From Albimonas donghaensis (GTDB lineage: Bacteria > Pseudomonadota > Alphaproteobacteria > Rhodobacterales > Rhodobacteraceae), in NCBI RefSeq assembly GCF_900106695.1, contig NZ_FNMZ01000002.1:682001-746000 (forward strand): DNA of 64,000 nucleotides, in the 5' to 3' direction. Made by a program: the position numbers and the translations under genes. Of this stretch, positions 51,165 to 60,150 are shown in pieces. The notes beneath the pieces were generated by a model, which ran no database searches, was not told the origin of the DNA, and saw only the letters and a list, made by a program, of their open reading frames with translations. Each line of letters begins with the position of its first letter. Position 1 is the first letter of the stretch.

Positions 51165-52763
51165 TCAGCCCTGGGGGGCGGCCAGCGCGCGCAGCGTCTC
51201 CACCCGGTCGGCCTCGTCCGCCGGCTTGTCCCAGCGGATGCGCTTGATCCGCGGAAAGCGCATGGCGACGCCGGAGCGATGGCGGCGCGAGATCTGCACC
51301 GCGTCGAAGGCGACCTCCACCACCAGCGCCTGCTCCACCGCGCGGACCGGACCGAAACGTTGGGTCATGTGAGCGCGCACCCAGCGGTCGAGCTCCACCA
51401 GCTCCGCGTCGGTGAACCCGGAATAGGCCTTTCCCACGGGCGCGAGACGCTCGGCGCCCGGCGGGCCCTCCGGGTCCGGCTCCCACGCCCCGAAGGTGAA
51501 GTCGGAATAATAGGAGGACCGCCGCCCATGCCCGCGCTGGGCATACATCAGCACGCAGTCGGCGCTGAGCGGGTCGCGCTTCCATTTCCACCACGGGCCG
51601 ATGGGGCGGCCGGCGGCGTAGGGGGCGTCCCGGCGCTTGACCATCAGCCCCTCCTGCCCCTCGGCGCGCTGGGCGTCGCGAAGCGCCGCGAGCTGGTCCC
51701 AGGTCTCGAACCGGATCTCGGGGGAGAGGTCGAGGCGGGCGGGGGCGTGGGTCTCGATCCAGGCGGCGAGGCGCGCGCGGCGCTCGGCGAGGGGGAGCGC
51801 GCGCAGATCCCGTTCCCCGTCATGCAGCAGGTCATAGGCGCGGATATGGGCGGGCGCCTCGGCCAGCATCTTCGCGGTGACCCGCTTGCGGCCGAGCCGG
51901 GCCTGAAGCTCGGCGAAGGGGCGGGGGGCGCCGTCGATCGCCACCAGCAGCTCTCCGTCCACGCAACCCTGCCAGTCCATCGCCGCGAGAATGTCGGGGA
52001 AGGCGGGGGCGAGATCCTCGCCGGCGCGGGAATAGAGACGCCGCCCGGCCCTGGTGGCGGCGGCCTGCACGCGGACGCCGTCCCACTTGATCTCCGCGAT
52101 ATGGTCCGCGGGGGCGAGGGTTTCGAACCGCTCGGGCTCCAGCGGGTTGGCCAGCATCATCGGGCGGAAGGCGAGCGACAGGTCGGCCTCGGGCTCCTCC
52201 CCGCCCTCCAGCCAGGCGAAAAGGTCGGCATAGGGGGGGGAGAGGGCGAACCACAGCTCCTCGATCCGGGAGAGGGGGCGGCCGAATTCCTCGGCCAGCG
52301 CCGTGCGGGCGAGGCGCGCGGAGACGCCGACCCGCATGCCCCCCGCGCAGAGCTTGATCAGCGCGAAGCGGGCCGAGGGGTCGAGCCGGTCGAAAAGCTC
52401 GTCCAGCAGGCCGGGGCGGGCGGCGCGGGAGGCGGCGCGCAGACGCTCGACCGTTTCGGAGAGGCCCGGCGGGGGGCCGGGGGGCGTGGGCGGGTCGGGC
52501 CAGATCAGGGCCACCGTCTCGGCCAGGTCGCCCACGAAGTCATGTGACAGCGCGAACAGGCGGGGGTCGACTCGGGCCTGCGCCACGCCCCGGATCACCG
52601 AGGGGGTGAGGCTCGGCATCTCCAGCGTGCCGGCCAGCGCGGCGAGCGCGTAGCCGCGGTCGGGATCGGGAGTGGCGCGGAAATAGGCGCGCAGCAGGGC
52701 CAGCTTTCGGGTGCGGCGCGGGGTGTGGACCAGCGTCTCCAGCAGGTCGGCGAAGGCGCGCAT
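51165..52763 (-). CDS. ATP-dependent DNA ligase (exonuclease/helicase-associated type)
   Basis: 532-residue ATP-dependent ligase. N-terminal DNA-binding domain (about 1-200), adenylation domain with AEIKWDGVRVQ (K-x-D-G; AMP-accepting Lys at about residue 223), VDGELLV, EGLMVKRRDAPYAAGR and WWKWKRDPL, then an OB-fold. This type lies in bacteria beside an MBL exonuclease and a DEXH helicase in a proposed repair module. The exonuclease is four bases upstream; no helicase or metallophosphoesterase is found here. Confidence 0.93.
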   Translation of the reverse strand: MRAFADLLETLVHTPRRTRKLALLRAYFRATPDPDRGYALAALAGTLEMPSLTPSVIRGVAQARVDPRLFALSHDFVGDLAETVALIWPDPPTPPGPPPGLSETVERLRAASRAARPGLLDELFDRLDPSARFALIKLCAGGMRVGVSARLARTALAEEFGRPLSRIEELWFALSPPYADLFAWLEGGEEPEADLSLAFRPMMLANPLEPERFETLAPADHIAEIKWDGVRVQAAATRAGRRLYSRAGEDLAPAFPDILAAMDWQGCVDGELLVAIDGAPRPFAELQARLGRKRVTAKMLAEAPAHIRAYDLLHDGERDLRALPLAERRARLAAWIETHAPARLDLSPEIRFETWDQLAALRDAQRAEGQEGLMVKRRDAPYAAGRPIGPWWKWKRDPLSADCVLMYAQRGHGRRSSYYSDFTFGAWEPDPEGPPGAERLAPVGKAYSGFTDAELVELDRWVRAHMTQRFGPVRAVEQALVVEVAFDAVQISRRHRSGVAMRFPRIKRIRWDKPADEADRVETLRALAAPQG

Positions 52764-52767
52764 GGGC

Positions 52768-53772
52768 TCACATCGCCTCTTCCTCGCCCCGCCCGGCGAG
52801 GGCGAGAGGGCGGGCGTCGAGCCCCTGGTCGGCGCACCACAGGCACAGCGCCTCTTCCGCACCATGGGTGACCCAGACGGTCTGGGCGCCGGTCTCGGTG
52901 ATGGTGGCGGTCAGCTCGTCCCAGTCGGCGTGGTCGGAGACGACGAGGGGCAGTTCCACGCCGCGCTGTTTGGCGCGCTGGCGGACGCGCATCCAGCCCG
53001 AGGCGGCGCAGATCACCGGGTCCGGCAGGCGGCGCGCCCAGCGGTCGTTCAGCGCCGAAGGGGGGCCGAGCACGATCTCGCCCTTCAGCTCGGCGCCCTG
53101 GCCGCGCACGGTTTCGAGCGGGCCGAGGGGGATGCCGAGGCGCCCGTAGACAGTGCACAGGCCCACAAGCGCACCGTGCAGGTAGATGGTGCGGTCCCAT
53201 CCGGCGCGGCGCAGTTCCGCGATCATCCGCTGGGCCTTGCCGAGGGCATAGGCGCCGATGGCGTGGCAGCGCTCCGGCTGGGCGCGGACGGAGGCGAGGA
53301 GGCGGGCGATCTCGTCCTGCACCGGGGGGTGGCGGAAGACCGGCAGGCCGAAGGTGGCCTCGGTGACGAAGAGGTCGCAGGGGACGGGTTCGAACGGCGC
53401 GCAGGTGGGGTCGGCGGCGCGCTTGTAGTCGCCCGAGACGACCGCCCGGGCGCCGCCGGCCTCGACCACCACCTGGGCGGAGCCGAGGACATGGCCGGCG
53501 GGAACCAGGGTTATGGTGGCGTCGCCGAGGCGCATGGGACGGCCGGCCGGGATCGCCTGGGTGGCGGCGAAGGCCGTGCGGCCGTAGCGGGCCTCGGCGA
53601 TGGCCACGGTTTCGGGGGTGGCGAGCAGGGCGCGGGAGCCGGGTCGGCAGTGGTCGCCATGTCCATGCGTGACGATGGCCCGGTCGACCGGGCGCACCGG
53701 GTCGATGAAGGCGCCGGCGGGCGGGCACCACAGGCCCTGGGGCCGGAGTTCGAGGAGTTCGGTCGCCTTCAT
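52768..53772 (-). CDS. ligase-associated DNA exonuclease, MBL fold
   Basis: 334-residue beta-CASP/MBL nuclease related to SNM1/Artemis: metal motif THGHGDH (about residues 35-41), GHVLGSAQVVVE, SGDYKRAADPTCAPFEPVPCD, TEATFGLPVF, and late VVSDHADWDEL. Start ATG 53772 at the homology start. First gene of a two-gene operon with the ligase; predicted DNA-end processing in repair. 53773-53992 upstream contains no gene. Confidence 0.92.
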   Translation of the reverse strand: MKATELLELRPQGLWCPPAGAFIDPVRPVDRAIVTHGHGDHCRPGSRALLATPETVAIAEARYGRTAFAATQAIPAGRPMRLGDATITLVPAGHVLGSAQVVVEAGGARAVVSGDYKRAADPTCAPFEPVPCDLFVTEATFGLPVFRHPPVQDEIARLLASVRAQPERCHAIGAYALGKAQRMIAELRRAGWDRTIYLHGALVGLCTVYGRLGIPLGPLETVRGQGAELKGEIVLGPPSALNDRWARRLPDPVICAASGWMRVRQRAKQRGVELPLVVSDHADWDELTATITETGAQTVWVTHGAEEALCLWCADQGLDARPLALAGRGEEEAM

Positions 53773-53992
53773 GGCGGGGAAACTGGCGCGGCCGAGGCGC
53801 TGCGGCAAGGGCCAGGTTCGCTTTTCGTTCAGCCGCGCAGCTTTCGCCGCCGATCGCGGGCTGCGATGGCAGCGAAGCGCCGCGTCGAACGCGCGCCGGC
53901 GGAACGGGACCGCCCGCGGCGCGAAGAACCGTGTCGCCTGGCTTCGCCGGGGACATCGGCTCGGCGTCGCGAGATCAGCCGGCGGATCGTAA

Positions 53993-55198
53993 CTACTGAA
54001 CGATGAACTCGGCGTGCAGCGCGCCGGCCGCCTTGATGGTTTTCAGGATGTCGATCATGTCGCGCGGAGTGACGCCCAGCGCGTTGAGCCCTTCGACCAA
54101 TTGCGACAGCGTCACGGTGTTGTCGATCACGGCCAGGCCGGTGCCCGGCTCCTCCTCGATCGCCGCCTCGGTGCGGGGGACCACGATGGTCTCCCCCTGC
54201 GGCGCGAAGGGGTTGGGCTGGGACACGACGGGCGTTTCCTGGATGCGCAGGACCAGGTTGCCCTGGCTGATGGCGATGCGCGAGACGCGCACGTCGTCGC
54301 CCAGCACGATGGTGCCGGAGCGCTGGTCGACCACCACGCGGGCCTTGCGAGAGGGCGCGATCTCCAGGTTCTCCAGCGCGCTGATCAGGCGGGCCGGGGA
54401 GAGGCGCGAGCGCGGCACGTCGATCTCGATGGTGCCGGCGTCCAGCATCTGGGCGAGCTGCATGTCGGCCTGGCTGTTGATGGTGTCGGCGATCCGGGCG
54501 GCGGTTGTGAAGTCGGGGTCGCGCAGGGCGAGCCGCATGCGGCCCATCTGACTGAAGTCGAAGGGGATCTCACGTTCCACACGGGCGCCGTTGGGGATGC
54601 CGCCGGCGGTGGGCACGCCCTGCGTGACGGTGGCCGCCTCTCCTTCGGCGGTCACGCCGCCGGCGATGATCGAGCCCTGCGCCACCGCATAGATCTCTCC
54701 GTCCGCGGCGTTGAGCGGGGTCATCACCAGAGTGCCGCCGAGCAGGCTCGACGCGTCGCCGATGGCCGAAACGGTGACGTCGATCTGGCTGCCGGCCCGG
54801 GCGAAGGGGGGCAGCACCCCGGTGACCAGCACCGCGGCCACATTGTTGGGGCGGAACTGCTCCCCCGAAACATTGATGCCCAGCCGTTCCAGCAGGTTGA
54901 CCAGAGCCTCCTCGGTGAAGGGCGAGTTGCGCAGACCGTCGCCGGTTCCGTTGAGCCCGACCACGAGGCCGTAGCCGACCAGATCGTTGCCCCGGACGCC
55001 GTCGAATTCGACGAGGTCCTTGAGCCGGACGCGGATCGCGCCCTCCGGCGGCTCCATGACCGACATCGCGTCGCGGTTTTGCCCCGCGCGGGCCGGCAGG
55101 GGGCCGACCCAGGCGGAGACTATCAGCGCCAGGCTGGCCAGGGCCAGCACGGTCCAGTTCCGGATGCGCGAGCCCGCGCGGTCGGCGCAACCGATCAT
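53993..55198 (-). CDS. flgI: flagellar P-ring protein FlgI
   Basis: 401 residues with a signal peptide ending about residue 38 (ALIVSAWVGPLPARA). FlgI hallmarks: IRVRLKDLVEFDGVRGNDLVGYGLVVGLNGTGD, NVAAVLVTGVLPPFARAGSQIDVTVSAIGDASSLLGGTLVMTPL and the C-terminal VTLSQLVEGLNALGVTPRDMIDILKTIKAAGALHAEFIVQ. Forms the periplasmic P ring around the rod. Overlaps flgL by four bases. Confidence 0.96.
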   Translation of the reverse strand: MIGCADRAGSRIRNWTVLALASLALIVSAWVGPLPARAGQNRDAMSVMEPPEGAIRVRLKDLVEFDGVRGNDLVGYGLVVGLNGTGDGLRNSPFTEEALVNLLERLGINVSGEQFRPNNVAAVLVTGVLPPFARAGSQIDVTVSAIGDASSLLGGTLVMTPLNAADGEIYAVAQGSIIAGGVTAEGEAATVTQGVPTAGGIPNGARVEREIPFDFSQMGRMRLALRDPDFTTAARIADTINSQADMQLAQMLDAGTIEIDVPRSRLSPARLISALENLEIAPSRKARVVVDQRSGTIVLGDDVRVSRIAISQGNLVLRIQETPVVSQPNPFAPQGETIVVPRTEAAIEEEPGTGLAVIDNTVTLSQLVEGLNALGVTPRDMIDILKTIKAAGALHAEFIVQ

Positions 55199-56205
55199 CG
55201 CAGGAAATCGAGCAAGGTGAGGCGCGACATGCGCGCGGTGACCGCGAAGACCCGCTCAAGCTGTTGTTCTACGGCCTGAAATTCCGTGGCCGCGTCGAAG
55301 GGGTCGCGCGAGGTGGCGTCGTTCCAGGCGATGTCGAGCGCGTCGCGACGCGCGGAGATGCGGACCGACGCCTCCTCCAGCCGTTGTTCCGACAGGCCGA
55401 GCATGGCCTGGGACTGAACGATCAACTCTCGCGAGGCGACCGTGACGTCGGCCGCGTGACCCAGCAGGTCGGTCTCCGCATCCGCCGGACCGGCATAGGC
55501 CGGGTCCACCGTCGCCGCGGCCAGGGCCAGGCCCTTGAGCAACGCGCGCACCTCCGGATCGTCCGCCCGGCGGGAAATGTCCACCGAGGCCCCCTCGTCG
55601 ATCGTGGCGCGCGGCGCGTCTTCCGCCGATCCAAGGAACCGGGTGGCGGCGAACCCTCCGGCCGGGTCATCGAAGTAGAAATCCACCTGGGCGATGGCGT
55701 CGGCCGCGTCGACCGCGCCGGCCAGCAGCGCGGAGACGTCCGCCAGGATGTCGTCGGGCGGCGCCAATGCCGGCTGATCGACGGCGGCGCCCGCGAACAG
55801 CGTCCGGCCGCCATAGCGCGTGTTGAGGTTCTGCACCGCTGCCCGGAACGCATCCTGCGCCCCGGCCGCGTGAATGCGGGCGCTGTTGTAATCGCCCCGG
55901 GCCAGCGAGGCCGAAAGCTCCAGCCCCAGTTCGTTGGCGAGCTCGCCGAGCCCGCCCATCACCGACTGGGTCAGGGAAACGCGTCCCTGGGACAGGCTGA
56001 CGCCCTCGGATTCCCGGGCCGCGCGAGCCTGCGAGGCCTCGATGGCCAGCAAACGGCGCGGATCGTGACCGGAGGCCGCGAAGAGGTCGTCCTTGCGGCC
56101 GGTCGACAACTCCCGGCCCGCGCGTTCCAGCGCCGCGCGCACGTCGCCCGCGTCGCGCTGCAAACGCAGCGCCGAAGCGAGATCGGGAAGCGGAGAGGTC
56201 ATCAT
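55195..56205 (-). CDS. flgL: flagellar hook-filament junction protein FlgL
   Basis: 336-residue flagellin-fold protein with N- and C-terminal coiled coils (ELSTGRKDDLFAASG; LEEASVRISARRDALDIAWNDATSRDPFDAATEFQAVEQQLERVFAVTARMSRLTLLDFL). Length and position between flgK and flgI fit FlgL rather than flagellin. Stop overlaps the flgI start. Confidence 0.88.
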   Translation of the reverse strand: MMTSPLPDLASALRLQRDAGDVRAALERAGRELSTGRKDDLFAASGHDPRRLLAIEASQARAARESEGVSLSQGRVSLTQSVMGGLGELANELGLELSASLARGDYNSARIHAAGAQDAFRAAVQNLNTRYGGRTLFAGAAVDQPALAPPDDILADVSALLAGAVDAADAIAQVDFYFDDPAGGFAATRFLGSAEDAPRATIDEGASVDISRRADDPEVRALLKGLALAAATVDPAYAGPADAETDLLGHAADVTVASRELIVQSQAMLGLSEQRLEEASVRISARRDALDIAWNDATSRDPFDAATEFQAVEQQLERVFAVTARMSRLTLLDFLR

Positions 56206-56287
56206 CTGCAGTCTCCCGTCAGGTCTGGAACAGGCCGGCGTCCGGGCGCGATGCCGGTCCGGAATGGGGTCAGGGCGTATCGCACGA

Positions 56288-57748
56288 TCAGATCTCCAGC
56301 AGGCGCTTGAGCAGGCCGTCGACAGTCTCGATCACCCGCGCATTGGCCGCATAGGCGTTCTCGACCACGAGCAGATCCGAGAGCTCCTTGTCGGTGTCGA
56401 CGCCGGTGACCGCGGCCTCGGCCTCCTGCAACAGGGTGAAGCGCCCCCCCGAGAAAGCGGCGAGGGATTCGAGATCGGCGCTGGCCTGCTCGCGCCCCGC
56501 GACGGCGGACTGGACCAGGTCGAGAAAACCGAACATGCCGGAGAAGCCCACGCCGGCCGGGGCTGAGACAGGGTCCGCCAGCGCCGCCATCAGGGCGCGC
56601 GGCAGGGTGTCGAGGCCGACCGGCCCCTGCGCCGCCGCGTTGATGCCGTCGCGAAGCCGCCAGGCCTCGCCGCCCTGCGCGGGGTCGACGGCCGCGTTGA
56701 CCTGGAGCCGCCCCGCCAGGCCGATCACGTCCAGCGCGTCGAAAGCCCCGCCCTCATCGGTGAAAATGCCGGGATCGCCGACCGCCAGGGTAGGGTCCAC
56801 GGCGGGATCCTCGAAGCGTAGGATCAAGTCCTGGGCGAGCGCGTCGAGCTGGCCCTGCGCCTCCGGCGCAAGGGTGTCGCGGATCGCGAACTGGGCGCCC
56901 AGCGCGCCGCCGTCGAGCGGACCGTCGCCGGTTCCCGCCGAGATCGGCTCTCCGTTCAGGGTCAGACCAGACAGCGCCCCGGAGCCAAGCGTCATGTCCG
57001 CGGTGATCTGGCCCGTCGCTTCGAAGCCCAGCAGGTTGGCGCGCCCGTCAAGCAGGATCCCCCCGTCCGGAGTGTAGAGGGCGATCTTGCCGTTCTCCCG
57101 CCCCGCGATTCTCACGGGGACCAGCGAAGAGATGCGGTCGATCTCCCGCGAGCGCGCGTCGTCGAGCGCAGCGGTGTCGCGGCCGGAGATGGTCATCCGC
57201 TCGATGTCCGAGTTCAGCTCCCTGATCGATTCGAGGGCGCTGTTGATCTCCGAAACCATCAGGCCGATCTGGCCATCGGCATCCATGCGCACGCGCTGGG
57301 TCTCCTGGCTCGCGGCGTTGAGACCGCTGACCAGCCCGCGCGCCGCCGCCGCCGCGTCGGCCTGCAGGGCCGCGCTTTCGGGCGAGTCCGCCAGCCGGGC
57401 CAGCGCCGATTCCCAGGTCACCGCGCGGGCCGAGATCGAACCCGCGTCGGCGATGCCGCCGATGCTTCCCAGAAGGCGGGATTCGGCGCTGGCGAGAGCC
57501 GCGCTCTCCCCGCTCGCGGCTTCGGCGCGGCGGCGATCGCCGGTGGCGCGCGGATCGGTGGCCCGGGCGACGCCGGTCACGGTCACGCCGGCGCCCTCCC
57601 CGGCCGCGACCCGCGGCGCGGTGGACACGCTTCGCCGCGCGTAGCCAGGCGTCAGCGCGTTGGCGACGTTGTCGGAGATGACCTGCGTCCGGCGCGCATT
57701 CGTGTTCAGGCCGGACAGGGCGTTGGTGAGGGCGGCGGACATGCTCAT
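56288..57748 (-). CDS. flgK: flagellar hook-associated protein FlgK
   Basis: 486 residues. N-terminal ALTNALSGLNTNARRTQVISDNVANALTPGYARRSV is the rod/hook family motif, and the C-terminus has VENAYAANARVIETVDGLLKRLLEI. First hook-filament junction protein. 82 bases before flgL. Confidence 0.94.
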   Translation of the reverse strand: MSMSAALTNALSGLNTNARRTQVISDNVANALTPGYARRSVSTAPRVAAGEGAGVTVTGVARATDPRATGDRRRAEAASGESAALASAESRLLGSIGGIADAGSISARAVTWESALARLADSPESAALQADAAAAARGLVSGLNAASQETQRVRMDADGQIGLMVSEINSALESIRELNSDIERMTISGRDTAALDDARSREIDRISSLVPVRIAGRENGKIALYTPDGGILLDGRANLLGFEATGQITADMTLGSGALSGLTLNGEPISAGTGDGPLDGGALGAQFAIRDTLAPEAQGQLDALAQDLILRFEDPAVDPTLAVGDPGIFTDEGGAFDALDVIGLAGRLQVNAAVDPAQGGEAWRLRDGINAAAQGPVGLDTLPRALMAALADPVSAPAGVGFSGMFGFLDLVQSAVAGREQASADLESLAAFSGGRFTLLQEAEAAVTGVDTDKELSDLLVVENAYAANARVIETVDGLLKRLLEI

Positions 57749-57815
57749 GGCGCGGTCTCGTCAGCTCCGGGTTCAGGGGGCTCCGGGCGGCGGACCGCCC
57801 GGAGAGCTCAGCGCC

Positions 57816-59117
57816 TCAGCGCTTGATGTTGGTGGTTTCCTGCAGCATCTCGTCCACGGTCTGCACGACCTTGGCGTTGGACGAATAGGCGCGCTGCGTC
57901 TCGATCAGCGACGTCAGCTCGCCGGCGATGTCGGTGGTCGACTGCTCCAGCGCAAAGCCGGTGAGAATGCCGGCCGGGCCGGAGCCGCTGTCCCAGAGGT
58001 AGAACGGTCCGCTCTGCGGGGTCACCGTGAAGGTCTGCCCATCCTGCACCGCCAGCCCGTCGAAATTGGGCACGTCGACGATCGGAACCTGGTAGATCCG
58101 GCGGGTGAAGCCGGTGTCGTAGATGGCATTCAGGTAGCCGTCCGGATCGAATTCCAGGCTGGTCAGGATACCGGCCCTGTTGCCGTTCTTGCGGATCGAG
58201 GACGGGGCGAATTCCGCCGACAGCTGGGTGAGGGACGAGCCCGGCCCCAGCGGCCCGAAGGTCACGTCGATCGGGCCGCCATCGACGTCCAGCTGCACCG
58301 TGCCGTCGGCCGGGACGTAGGCGTTGCCCGTCACCGTGGCGACGCTCAGCAGCGAGCCCCCGCTGCCGCGGGCGCTGTCGAAGGTCAGCGTATAGGTCGC
58401 GATCGGGTTCGAGGCCGCCGCGGTGGCGCTGTCATCGAAGCTCAACGTCCATTCGTTGGACGCTCCGGTGGCGGGCACCGTCGGCGTGAAGGTCGCGGTC
58501 AGCGTCTGGGAGGAGCCGAAATTGTCGAAATATTCGATCGGCACGCTGAGCGTGTCGCCCGAAGCGCCGGCCCGCGTATCCTCCGCCGACAGGTTCACGC
58601 CCAGATCCATCTCGGTGGTCGGCGAGGCGACGAACTGGCTGGAGGCCACGGAGATCGGCTCCATCCCCGTGGTGGAATCACGCAGCTGGGTGATGACGTT
58701 GCCCGAATTGTCCAGCGGCCAGCCGAGCAGCGCGAAGCCGGAGGCGGAGACCAGCGTGCCGTTCTGATCGGGCGAGAAGGAATCGGTCGGCTTGAGCCGC
58801 AGTTCCGGATTGCTGAGGTTGAGCGATGCGGCCGGGGTGACCGGAAGCATGCCGCGCCCGACGACGGCGAGGTCCAGCGCCTGCTCGGTGGAGACGATCG
58901 AGCCCTGGGCCGAGATCTCCCGGGTCGCGGTGGCGGTGACGCCGCCTGCGGTGTAGCCGCCATTGCCCGAAGACACGACCAGCGCGGAGAAATCCGCATC
59001 GGCGCGCTTGTAGCCGTAGGTCCCGGCGTTCGCGATGTTGTCCGAGATGGTCGCAAGCTTGCTCGCGTTCACGTTCAGCCCGGCGACGCTGGCGTTGAGC
59101 GAGGAGGAGATGGTCAT
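57816..59117 (-). CDS. flgE: flagellar hook protein FlgE
   Basis: 433 residues with ISSSLNASVAGLNVNASKLATISDNIANAGTYGYKRADADFSAL at the N-terminus and SLIETQRAYSSNAKVVQTVDEMLQETTNIKR at the C-terminus; the central Ser/Thr/Gly-rich part forms the hook surface. First gene of the flgE-flgK-flgL-flgI run. Confidence 0.94.
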   Translation of the reverse strand: MTISSSLNASVAGLNVNASKLATISDNIANAGTYGYKRADADFSALVVSSGNGGYTAGGVTATATREISAQGSIVSTEQALDLAVVGRGMLPVTPAASLNLSNPELRLKPTDSFSPDQNGTLVSASGFALLGWPLDNSGNVITQLRDSTTGMEPISVASSQFVASPTTEMDLGVNLSAEDTRAGASGDTLSVPIEYFDNFGSSQTLTATFTPTVPATGASNEWTLSFDDSATAAASNPIATYTLTFDSARGSGGSLLSVATVTGNAYVPADGTVQLDVDGGPIDVTFGPLGPGSSLTQLSAEFAPSSIRKNGNRAGILTSLEFDPDGYLNAIYDTGFTRRIYQVPIVDVPNFDGLAVQDGQTFTVTPQSGPFYLWDSGSGPAGILTGFALEQSTTDIAGELTSLIETQRAYSSNAKVVQTVDEMLQETTNIKR

Positions 59118-59392
59118 CGCTATTCCTTCAGGTTCGGTCCGGCGGCGCCGGCTCCACGTACTGCGGATCTCCGGGGCGCGGGGCCGCGGAGAAGGTCGAT
59201 GGGCCTGGACCGTCGCCGGGCGCGCCCTTGGGCGGGTCCCGTATCCGGGCCGCGACTCGTCTGGCGACGGCGCGGCTGGCCCGGTCCTGAAAATCGGCCG
59301 GGACTCTTACCCGGCCCTTAATGCGGGGCGGCGGGATAGGATGAATTGGAGGCAAGAGGGTTCCGGTCGGCGCGCCCGGTGCGAGGTCGAGA

Positions 59393-59434
59393 CGCACGGG
59401 CGAAGGCGCACGGGCGAAGGCGCACGGGCGAAGG
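59393..59434. repeat. three exact copies of a 14-bp tandem repeat
   Basis: CGCACGGGCGAAGG occurs at 59393, 59407 and 59421 in the 641-base gene-free gap upstream of flgE (59118-59758). I see no convincing gene or recognisable flagellar promoter in this gap; a regulatory role of the repeat is possible. Confidence 0.85.
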
Positions 59435-59612
59435 CTGGGCCGGCTGGCCGGGGCGGCGACCCGATGGGCTTGCGAACAGACGGCGGGAGGCGGCGGCGAG
59501 GAATCGCCCGCCCTGGAGGCCGCCGAGGGGATCGCCGAGGGGACCGCCCCGAAACGTGAATTCTCATGGCGCTCCGCCCACGGCCCGCCATATCGGACCG
59601 CGTTCCGGAGCC

Positions 59613-59644
59613 GGGCTTCGCGACAGGTCAGGCTTCGCGACAGG
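59613..59644. repeat. 14-bp direct repeat GGCTTCGCGACAGG, two copies
   Basis: Copies at 59614-59627 and 59631-59644 separated by three bases, in the same gap upstream of flgE. Function unknown. Confidence 0.7.
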
Positions 59645-59758
59645 ATCGCGGGCGCGCGTGTCGACATCCTGCGCGGGGCTTGGGCCCGCGATGATCGGAT
59701 GCGCCCCGGCGCCGGCCCGCCGGCCCGGCGGATCGCGCGACGCCGGGCCGGGCGAGGG

Positions 59759-60139
59759 TCAGGTCAGCGCGCCCAGATGCGCCTCGATCGCCGTGCGCAT
59801 GTCGGCCACCGAGAACGGCTTGGCCACGAAGTGGTCCACCGTGTCGACAGCCGCCTGGTCGCGATAGGCGTCGGACGTGGCCAGGAACACCGGCGTCGCC
59901 TTGAAGACCGGATGCTCCTTGATCTTCTGGGCCAGTTCGACCCCGGTCAGACCGGGCATGTTGAGGTCCGAGATGACCACGTCGAATTTCTTGGTCATCA
60001 TCGCCTCGAGCGCCTGGTCGCCGGCCGCGGCGAGCGTCACGTCGACCACGCCGAGCCGCTTCAGGCACTGTCGCGCGAGGCCGCGCATGGTCTGCTGGTC
60101 ATCCACGACCAGCACCTTCAGGGATTTTGCTGCGGGCAT
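59759..60139 (-). CDS. cheY: chemotaxis response regulator CheY
   Basis: 126-residue single receiver domain: acidic pair VVDDQQTM, phospho-Asp in VVISDLNMPG (about residue 56), conserved switch Ser in FLATSD and Lys in HFVAKPFS. No output domain. Binds the flagellar motor switch or acts as a phosphate sink. Last gene of the chemotaxis block, 11 bases after cheB. Confidence 0.92.
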   Translation of the reverse strand: MPAAKSLKVLVVDDQQTMRGLARQCLKRLGVVDVTLAAAGDQALEAMMTKKFDVVISDLNMPGLTGVELAQKIKEHPVFKATPVFLATSDAYRDQAAVDTVDHFVAKPFSVADMRTAIEAHLGALT

Positions 60140-60150
60140 TTCAGGTCTCC

